From JBGPIK01 sp041484845 (lineage in GTDB: Bacteria > Desulfobacterota > Binatia > UBA9968), in contig JBGPIK010000389.1 of NCBI GenBank assembly GCA_041484845.1, positions 1 to 6,414 on the forward strand: 6,414 nucleotides of DNA. Direction: 5' to 3'. Shown here piece after piece: positions 1-4,942 of this stretch (position 1 is its first letter; every line of letters starts with the position of its first letter). The notes under the pieces are model-generated. The model searched no databases. It saw nothing but the letters and a program-made list of their open reading frames with translations, and was not told the DNA's origin. The translations under genes and the position numbers were made by a program.

Positions 1-774
1 GTGCGGCTGCGCGATGGCCGCGAATGGACGGCGCGACGGGCGGTGGTCTCCAACGGCGATCCCTACGCGACGTTTATAGACATGATCGGTGAGGAGCATC
101 TGCCGAAGAGTTTTACCGAACGAGTCAAAACGATCGGCTGCGATGAATTTTCTTATTTTCAAGTTCATCTGGCACTCAAGGCGCCGGTGCGTTACGCATT
201 GCACGAGGCCCAAGATCCGGCGGTCGGTCGGGCGATGAATGTGGCGATCGGACCGCAAAAGCCGGCTGACATCGATGCTATGTGGAAAGAAATTCGCGCC
301 GGCGAGTTTCCCGAACACGTCTGCCTGCATGCCATCTGTCCGACGGTTTATGACCCGTTGCAGGCGCCCAAAGGGAAACACGCGGCCTCGCTGTTTGTGC
401 CGGTGCCGTTTCAACTTCGCGGCAAACAGCCGGCGGATTGGGTCAAGTTGAAAACCGGCTTCATGGATTCCTTGTTAAAGGTCTGGCGGCGATACGCGAC
501 GAATCTGACGGACGACAACATCGAGATGAAAGTGGCCATGGATCCCTTTTATATCTCGGAGCGCTGGCCCAACATGCGTCGTGGTTCGGTGTGGGTGGCG
601 CGCAAGATCAGCACCCAAATGGGAGCGAGCCGGCCGGTCGAGGAGATCGCGAATTATCGGACGCCTATTCGCGGTCTCTATCAGGTCGGCGTCGCCATGC
701 ATCCGGCGGACGCCGTCATCGCGGGGTCCGGATACAACTGTTGGCATGTGATGAAAGAAGATTTGAAACTTTAA
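1..774 (+). CDS. FAD-dependent oxidoreductase, phytoene desaturase-like (5' truncated by window edge)
   Basis: This is the C-terminal part (257 codons) of a COG1233-type flavoprotein, the amine-oxidase/phytoene-desaturase fold. The GTG at position 1 is the window edge, not a start. Its first residues (VRLRDGREW, then SNGDP, then TF) align with residue 268 onward of the next gene, so about 267 N-terminal residues, including the FAD-binding GxGxxG, lie outside. Other matches to the neighbour are YDPLQAPKGKHAA (about residues 117-129; neighbour HDPTQAPPGKATA), RYATNLTDDNI (165-175; neighbour RFAPNLDDKNI) and NYRTPI (218-223). The C-terminal flavin motif is degenerate: GVAMHPADAVIAGSG (230-244) replaces the neighbour's GSSCHPGGNITGAPG, losing the GG pair. 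The fold family is secure and the substrate is unknown. The altered motif may mean weaker FAD binding or a non-catalytic partner role, which is inference. The stop TAA is followed 4 nt later by a repeat element. Confidence 0.88.
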   Translation: MRLRDGREWTARRAVVSNGDPYATFIDMIGEEHLPKSFTERVKTIGCDEFSYFQVHLALKAPVRYALHEAQDPAVGRAMNVAIGPQKPADIDAMWKEIRAGEFPEHVCLHAICPTVYDPLQAPKGKHAASLFVPVPFQLRGKQPADWVKLKTGFMDSLLKVWRRYATNLTDDNIEMKVAMDPFYISERWPNMRRGSVWVARKISTQMGASRPVEEIANYRTPIRGLYQVGVAMHPADAVIAGSGYNCWHVMKEDLKL

Positions 775-778
775 AAAT

Positions 779-848
779 TGTTCAAGGTTCAAGGGTTCGA
801 AGTTCAATAAGCAAGAAAATCCGCCGGAGCGGCCTTGAACCTTGAACA
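779..848. repeat. Intergenic inverted repeat built from TTCAA-type 7-mers
   Basis: The left arm 779-794 (TGTTCAAGGTTCAAGG) and right arm 833-848 (CCTTGAACCTTGAACA) are perfect reverse complements over 16 bp, separated by 38 nt. The left side is a 7-nt tandem series: GTTCAAG at 780-786 and 787-793, one extra G, GTTCGAA at 795-801 and GTTCAAT at 802-808. The right arm holds two units in the opposite orientation, CTTGAAC at 834-840 and 841-847. A further forward unit, GTTCAAA, lies at 862-868. Inside the loop, CCGC (821-824) and GCGG (829-832) could form a small extra stem around CGGA. The element starts 4 nt after the upstream stop codon. No T-run follows the right arm, so it does not look like a simple intrinsic terminator. 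A transcript would fold strongly here. The function is unknown. Confidence 0.9.
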
Positions 849-857
849 CCTTGGTTG

Positions 858-873
858 AGCCGTTCAAATCGTT
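858..873 (+). repeat. 16-nt direct repeat, copy 1
   Basis: AGCCGTTCAAATCGTT at 858-873 recurs exactly at 4869-4884, about 4 kb away in the spacer between the UbiD-family gene and the HyuA-family gene. This copy lies upstream of the preferred ATG (890) of the second flavoprotein gene. An exact 16-nt match between two intergenic spacers of one 6.4-kb window is unlikely by chance and links the two repeat tracts as one family. Confidence 0.85.
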
Positions 874-889
874 TCGGCCGAGAGCGCGC

Positions 890-2512
890 ATGGCGAAATT
901 ACTAGAATACGACGGTGTGGTTATCGGCGCGGGCCATAACGGCATGATCTGCGCGGCGTATTTGGCGAAGTGCGGCCATAAGGTCATGGTTGTGGAAAAG
1001 AACATGGAAGTGGGTGGTGGCCTGGACTCCCATGAGGACCGCAACTATCCCGGGTTTTGGCACAACATTCATTCGGTGTTTCATCGCGGCGTGATGATGT
1101 TGCCATGGTACAAGGATTTGGAATTGGAGCACTTCGGGATTCATTACTACCGGCCCGATCCCGGCGTCGTGCATCATTTTATCGAAGGAAGCTATCTCGG
1201 CTGGTTCGCCGACGTGACGCGAACCGTGGAGACTATTAAGCGTTTTTCTACGAAGGATGCGGCGGCCTTCCTCGATATCTGGACGCGTTGGCAGCCGGTG
1301 GTCAAGAACATCGTCTTCCCTGAAACTTACGCCGTGCCGCTGCCGATGGAGGAAAAACGTCCATTGCTGGAGAAAATTCCGGAGGGACGGGAGTACCTCA
1401 AATATTTTGATAGCACACCGGAGGAATTTATCCTGGAACATTTTGAACACCCGCGTGTCCAGGCATTTATCGGCTTTCTCGGCGTCATGCGCGGTTATGA
1501 GCTCGATGCGCCGAAGACCGGCTATTTAATTCCCGCGATGATTGCGTGGGGGGTGAATCCGCAGCTTTGCCGCGGTACCTCGCATGCTCTCGGTGATAAT
1601 TTGGCTCACATGATGTCGCACAACGGTATCGACTACATCGAGGCCAACGGAGTTGAGCGGATTTTAGTGGAGAAGGGGCAGGCGTTTGGCGTGGTGCTCG
1701 AAAATGGTACGGTGATCAAGACGCGAAAATTCATCGCTTCCAACGTGAACCCCGTCGAGACTTTCATCAAGCTGGTTGGGCGTGAAAACCTCGAGGCGAA
1801 GTTTGCCGATACGGCGGCGAAATTTCGTTTTTCCAAAACGACGCCGATTTTCGCCACCAATCTCGCTTTAAATGAGCGGCCCAAGTACATTACCGAAGAA
1901 AAATACCCCGAGGTTGCCGGCGCGTTTATGCACATCGTCGGACTTGACGAGTACCAGGATCTGCGCAATCTCTTTGAGGACTGCCGCGCGGGGCAGTTAC
2001 CGCGCAAGCCCTTTATGAACGGAGCGACGCCATCATTTCATGATCCGACCCAGGCCCCTCCCGGTAAGGCGACCGCATTCATGTGGCAATTGGCGCCCTA
2101 CAATCTCTGGGGCAATGCGCTCAACTGGGATAAGGCACGCGACGATTGGTTCCAAAGGCAGTTGGCGGTGTGGCAGCGCTTCGCGCCCAACCTCGACGAT
2201 AAAAACATTTTGTCGACCGATTCGACCACGCCCCTGGATATCGAGCGGCACGACCGTAACATGGTCTGCGGAGACTGGATGATCGGCGAATATTCAGGGG
2301 ATCAAGCGTTGGAGAACCGACCGTTTCCGGGCTGGGGCAATTATCGGACGCCGATCGATAATTTGTTCCTCTGCGGGTCATCTTGTCACCCGGGCGGCAA
2401 CATCACCGGCGCGCCGGGTTACAATGCGGCGCGGGTAATCGCCGAGTCGCTGGGTATGAAGCCATGGTGGAAGCCGTTGGACTTCAGAAAACATTTAGAA
2501 AGCATGGAGTGA
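890..2512 (+). CDS. FAD-dependent oxidoreductase, phytoene desaturase/PYROXD2-like, complete
   Basis: This is a complete 540-residue COG1233-family flavoprotein. An N-terminal Rossmann motif, VVIGAGHNG (10-18), binds the ADP part of FAD. E36 in VVEK (34-37) should bind the adenosine ribose, and EVGGG follows at 40-44. The C-terminal flavin motif is intact: NYRTPIDNLFLCGSSCHPGG (484-503), then GAPGYNAAR (507-515). Members include carotenoid desaturases and PYROXD2-like proteins, most of unknown substrate, so only 'FAD-dependent oxidoreductase' is safe. I chose the ATG at 890. An in-frame TTG at 842 would add 16 residues, but that TTG lies inside an inverted repeat and the added codons fall in repeat-derived spacer, whereas MAKLLEYDGVVIGAG is a normal family N-terminus. 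Ribosome-binding signal upstream of 890 is weak (GAGAG). The upstream gene is a paralogue, so the two may form a hetero-oligomer. The last codons and the stop (ATG GAG TGA) lie at the edge of the next repeat element. Confidence 0.93.
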   Translation: MAKLLEYDGVVIGAGHNGMICAAYLAKCGHKVMVVEKNMEVGGGLDSHEDRNYPGFWHNIHSVFHRGVMMLPWYKDLELEHFGIHYYRPDPGVVHHFIEGSYLGWFADVTRTVETIKRFSTKDAAAFLDIWTRWQPVVKNIVFPETYAVPLPMEEKRPLLEKIPEGREYLKYFDSTPEEFILEHFEHPRVQAFIGFLGVMRGYELDAPKTGYLIPAMIAWGVNPQLCRGTSHALGDNLAHMMSHNGIDYIEANGVERILVEKGQAFGVVLENGTVIKTRKFIASNVNPVETFIKLVGRENLEAKFADTAAKFRFSKTTPIFATNLALNERPKYITEEKYPEVAGAFMHIVGLDEYQDLRNLFEDCRAGQLPRKPFMNGATPSFHDPTQAPPGKATAFMWQLAPYNLWGNALNWDKARDDWFQRQLAVWQRFAPNLDDKNILSTDSTTPLDIERHDRNMVCGDWMIGEYSGDQALENRPFPGWGNYRTPIDNLFLCGSSCHPGGNITGAPGYNAARVIAESLGMKPWWKPLDFRKHLESME

Positions 2513-2604
2513 TGGAGTAATGGGGCAAGAGGAATACTTGCGTTTTTCAGGATTCCGAGTCTTTCCAATACTCCAGTACTCCATCACTCCAGCGCTCCAA
2601 TTCC
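2505..2604. repeat. Intergenic inverted repeat built from 8-nt units
   Basis: The left arm is a tandem 8-nt series: TGGAGTGA (2505-2512), TGGAGTAA (2513-2520), TGGGGCAA (2521-2528). The right arm is five 8-nt units in exact register: CCAATACT (2565), CCAGTACT (2573), CCATCACT (2581), CCAGCGCT (2589) and CCAATTCC (2597). The arms are complementary: 2505-2519 pairs perfectly with 2577-2591 (15 bp), then one A.G mismatch, then 2521-2525 pairs with 2571-2575 with one G.U. The first unit overlaps the end of the upstream flavoprotein gene and supplies its TGA stop (2510-2512). The element ends 13 nt before the ATG of the SDR gene. The unit sequence differs from the TTCAA family in the other spacers, but the layout (direct units in one arm, complementary units in the other) matches the 779-848 element. 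Confidence 0.9.
2525..2547 (+). terminator. Weak candidate intrinsic terminator inside the 8-nt repeat element
   Basis: GCAAG (2525-2529) and CTTGC (2537-2541) can form a 5-bp stem with a 7-nt AGGAATA loop, followed by G and five T residues (2543-2547). It lies 13 nt after the stop codon of the flavoprotein gene. The stem is short, and its base overlaps the longer repeat hairpin (2521-2525 with 2571-2575), so the two folds would compete. It may attenuate readthrough into the SDR gene, or it may be fortuitous. Confidence 0.25.
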
Positions 2605-2617
2605 CCGGGGTTGCCTC

Positions 2618-3361
2618 ATGAGGTTGGCAGGAAAGGTCGCTATTATTACGGGCGGCGCGCGCCATATCGGTGCGGCGTATGCGCGCCGGATCGCCGCGGA
2701 GGGTGCTGCGGTCGTCATTGCCGATATTCTCGACGGTCAGCCGGTTGCCAATGAAATTCGCTCACAGGGAGGCGAAGCATTGGCCGTTACGGTGGATGTC
2801 TCCAGTGAAAATGATACGAAACGCATGGCTGAAGAGGCGGTCAAAGCCTTTGGCCGCATCGACATCCTCGTCAATAATGCGGCCATCTTCATCAATATCC
2901 AGCGGCATCCGTTTTACGAAATATCCGCCGAAGAATGGGATCGTGTATCGGCCGTGAATATCAAAGGCCCCTTTCTGTGCGCGAAAGCGGTCTTCGCGCA
3001 GATGAAACATCAGAGCAGCGGGAAGATCATAAATATTTCGTCTTCGACGGCGTACTGGGGAACGCCGATGTTTTTGCATTACGTCGCCTCGAAAGCGGCG
3101 CTGGTCGGGATGACACGGTCGCTGGCACGGGAAGTGGGGGAGTTTGGCATCTGCGTCAATGCCATAGCGCCCGGCTTGGTCGAACACGAGGGTCAGAACG
3201 CGCCGAAGGCGCTGAGCGAGTTGCAACTGAAAGAACGCTCCTTGAAACGTTTGCAATCGCCCGATGACTTAATGGGGACATTGATATTTCTCGCATCCTC
3301 CGACAGTGACTTTATGACCGGGCAGACGATCGTTGTCGACGGGGGCAGCGTGTTCCACTGA
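2618..3361 (+). CDS. Short-chain dehydrogenase/reductase (SDR), classical NAD-type
   Basis: This is a 247-residue classical SDR, an NAD(P)-dependent alcohol/ketone oxidoreductase. The cofactor motif is TGGARHIG (11-18); His16 replaces the usual second glycine. Asp36 after strand 2 (VVIAD) favours NAD over NADP. Other landmarks are D60-V61, NNAA (86-89), the catalytic tetrad N114, S142, Y155 and K159 (YVASK), NAIAPG after the active site, and a C-terminal VDGGSVFH. From memory, the SSSTAYW stretch before the catalytic Tyr and the VDGGxVxH terminus resemble (S)-1-phenylethanol dehydrogenase of ethylbenzene degraders. FabG-like or generic alcohol dehydrogenase roles remain possible. The ATG at 2618 is supported by the standard MRLAGKVAIITGG start; the only ribosome-binding signal is GGGG at 2607-2610. 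The gene ends 20 nt before the UbiD-family gene, so the two are probably co-transcribed. Confidence 0.94.
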   Translation: MRLAGKVAIITGGARHIGAAYARRIAAEGAAVVIADILDGQPVANEIRSQGGEALAVTVDVSSENDTKRMAEEAVKAFGRIDILVNNAAIFINIQRHPFYEISAEEWDRVSAVNIKGPFLCAKAVFAQMKHQSSGKIINISSSTAYWGTPMFLHYVASKAALVGMTRSLAREVGEFGICVNAIAPGLVEHEGQNAPKALSELQLKERSLKRLQSPDDLMGTLIFLASSDSDFMTGQTIVVDGGSVFH

Positions 3362-3381
3362 TTGAACGGGATATCCGCGCG

Positions 3382-4827
3382 GTGACGAAAAACTTAAGAA
3401 CCTTTCTCGAAGATATGAAGCGGGAGTATCCCCACGAGATCGTCTCGATCGGCAAAACCGTCGATCCGGTGAATTACGATGTGACGGCCATCGTTAAGCA
3501 TCTCGGCGCAGAGAAAAAATTTCCGATCCTTGTCTTTGAGCGTCCCGTGAATTCCCGCGGAGAACTCACGGGCGTGAAGCTGGTGACCAGTTGCGAGAAC
3601 ACGCAAAAAAAAGTTCAGGTCGCTCTTGGCGTGCCCCGCATTATGGATCGCACAGAAATGGCGCGCGAGTGCTTGAGGCGGGAAGCGGCGAGAATACCGC
3701 CCGTGATCATCGACGAGAGCGCGGCACCGGTCAAAGAAACCGTCCAAACGGGGGACCAGGTGGATCTTTACGATTTGCCATTGATGCGCCATCACGAAAT
3801 GGACGGCGGCCCGTATATCGACATGCCGAGTGTCAGCCGCGACCGCGACAGCGGCGTCTATAACGCGTCGTACCACCGGATGGAGGTGAAGGATCGTAAC
3901 CACACCGGCTTTCTCCTCAGTCTTCAGCATATGTGGCGGATCTTTCGTCGCTATGAAGAAGTTGGCGAGGAGTGCCCAGTCGCAACCGTCATCGGTCACC
4001 ATCCGGCCTATCGCATGGGCGCCTGTTTCGGCGGTCCTTTCGAGATCAGCGAGTACGACGTCATTGGCGGGTATCTGCAGGAACCTTTGCGACTTACGCC
4101 GTCGGAAACCTGGGGAGAAAGATTGCTTGTTCCGGCGGATGCCGAAATCATTATCGAAGGTGCGTTGCTTCCGGGTAAGAGAATGGTTGAGGGCCCCTTC
4201 GGCGAGGTCAACGGTTATTTAGGGCCGCAGCAATTCGAGCAATCGGCATGCTATGAAGTGCGAGCGATCACGCGCCGCAAGGATGCCATGCATATGTCGA
4301 TTATCACACCCGAAGGCGATAAGCCCTGGTTGGATCTGGCTCGGGAAGGCGCCTACCTGCGCCGCTGTCGTGAGGCGGTGCCCAATGTCGAAGCGGTGTG
4401 CGCGAGTGGGCGACATGCGCTGCTCAATGTTTTCATTTCCATGAAGAAGCTGTCGGAAGGGGATCCGGGACGCGCGGCAGCGGCGGCTCTGACCTGGGAT
4501 TGGGCCAAAAACGTTTTTGTTTTCGACGACGATATTGATGTCTACAACCCGACGGAAATTCTTTGGGCCCTGGCGACGCGGGTGCAACCGCACCGGCAGA
4601 TTTCCATCATCGGCGAAATGATGAGGGCCAGCCTGATCGATCCTTCGCTCGATCACCCACGTCGCACTTCGGCTATGATCGTTGATGCCACCAAACCACT
4701 CGACCGGCCATTTTCGCCGGTATCAAAATGCCCGGACGAAGCGATGGCCCGCATTAAGCTAGAGGACTTTGTGCCGGCAGAAATTTTTCAGCATATTCCC
4801 GTTGATTCCACGACCTATTGGGCATAG
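3382..4827 (+). CDS. UbiD-family prenylated-FMN-dependent (de)carboxylase
   Basis: This is a 481-residue UbiD-family enzyme. Such enzymes reversibly decarboxylate aromatic or alpha,beta-unsaturated acids using prenylated FMN, a divalent metal and K+. By comparison with fungal Fdc1, N161 (metal/cofactor) and R166 in YNASYHRM (160-167) match N168/R173, and EGPFGE (270-275) gives the two acidic residues matching E277/E282, so the Arg-Glu-Glu triad is intact. H183 (LQHMW) and E234 (LQEPL) are likely further cofactor or metal contacts. PADAEIIIEG (251-260) and EGPFGEVNGYLG are strong family signatures. The protein starts at GTG; MTKNLRTFLEDMKREYP fits the usual LRxFL N-terminus, and the next Met (residue 12) would cut into it. 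GGGA at 3368-3371 is a weak ribosome-binding site. Ubiquinone biosynthesis is unlikely given the catabolic-looking neighbours. The substrate and the direction of reaction are unknown. The cofactor-making UbiX partner is not in the window. Confidence 0.94.
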   Translation: MTKNLRTFLEDMKREYPHEIVSIGKTVDPVNYDVTAIVKHLGAEKKFPILVFERPVNSRGELTGVKLVTSCENTQKKVQVALGVPRIMDRTEMARECLRREAARIPPVIIDESAAPVKETVQTGDQVDLYDLPLMRHHEMDGGPYIDMPSVSRDRDSGVYNASYHRMEVKDRNHTGFLLSLQHMWRIFRRYEEVGEECPVATVIGHHPAYRMGACFGGPFEISEYDVIGGYLQEPLRLTPSETWGERLLVPADAEIIIEGALLPGKRMVEGPFGEVNGYLGPQQFEQSACYEVRAITRRKDAMHMSIITPEGDKPWLDLAREGAYLRRCREAVPNVEAVCASGRHALLNVFISMKKLSEGDPGRAAAAALTWDWAKNVFVFDDDIDVYNPTEILWALATRVQPHRQISIIGEMMRASLIDPSLDHPRRTSAMIVDATKPLDRPFSPVSKCPDEAMARIKLEDFVPAEIFQHIPVDSTTYWA

Positions 4828-4845
4828 CTGCACAAATTTCGAGTT

Positions 4846-4908
4846 GTTCAAACCATTCAAGACGTGCAAGCCGTTCAAATCGTTCAGGCGGTCCAAAGTT
4901 TTCAACAT
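4846..4908 (+). repeat. Seven-unit degenerate 9-nt tandem repeat (GTTCAARNC)
   Basis: Seven contiguous 9-mers in perfect register: GTTCAAACC (4846), ATTCAAGAC (4855), GTGCAAGCC (4864), GTTCAAATC (4873), GTTCAGGCG (4882), GTCCAAAGT (4891) and TTTCAACAT (4900). CAA or CAG at unit positions 4-6 is kept in all seven. The array begins 18 nt after the stop of the UbiD-family gene and ends 34 nt before the ATG of the HyuA-family gene. Unlike the other two spacers, I see no complementary TTGAAC-type arm, so it looks like half of such an element. It shares an exact 16-mer with the spacer before the second flavoprotein gene. Confidence 0.88.
4869..4884 (+). repeat. 16-nt direct repeat, copy 2
   Basis: Exact second copy of AGCCGTTCAAATCGTT (first copy at 858-873). 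Here it spans the join of units 3 to 5 of the 9-nt array. Outside the 16-mer the flanks diverge (GG follows two bases later in both), which suggests degenerate members of one repeat family rather than a recent duplication of a longer block. Confidence 0.85.
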
Positions 4909-4930
4909 TGTGCTATGAAGAAGGCAAGGT

Positions 4931-4934
4931 AGGA
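4931..4934 (+). promoter_or_regulatory. Ribosome binding site of the HyuA-family gene
   Basis: AGGA within GGTAGGAA lies 8 nt before the ATG at 4943. It is the clearest Shine-Dalgarno site in the window and fixes that start. The other genes have only weak signals. Confidence 0.6.
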
Positions 4935-4942
4935 ATCCATCT

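Noticed and set aside
775..889. CRISPR or classical terminator for the repeat-rich spacer
   Set aside because: Units are 7 nt with no unique spacers of 25-40 nt, so it is not CRISPR. The stem has a 38-nt loop and no T-run, so it is not a standard intrinsic terminator.
475..1450. Minus-strand open frames of 182-189 codons over the two flavoprotein genes
   Set aside because: They are opposite well-conserved coding sequence, and one runs through the inverted repeat spacer. No motif or plausible start signal was seen.
2603..2610. CCCCGGGG palindrome just before the SDR start
   Set aside because: An 8-bp palindrome in GC-rich DNA with no further symmetry. The GGGG half may serve as a weak ribosome binding site, but an operator is not supported.
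3362..3367. Single TTGAAC between the SDR gene and the UbiD-family gene
   Set aside because: It is one copy of a 6-mer that also forms the repeat core elsewhere, but with no second unit it cannot be separated from chance.
3394..4002. Minus-strand 202-codon open frame over the UbiD-family gene
   Set aside because: Opposite strongly conserved UbiD sequence, with no domain and low-complexity composition.
4911..4919. Extended -10-like sequence TGCTATGAA before the HyuA-family gene
   Set aside because: It resembles TGnTATAAT, but no -35 is visible at the right distance and the match could be chance. Too weak to call a promoter.
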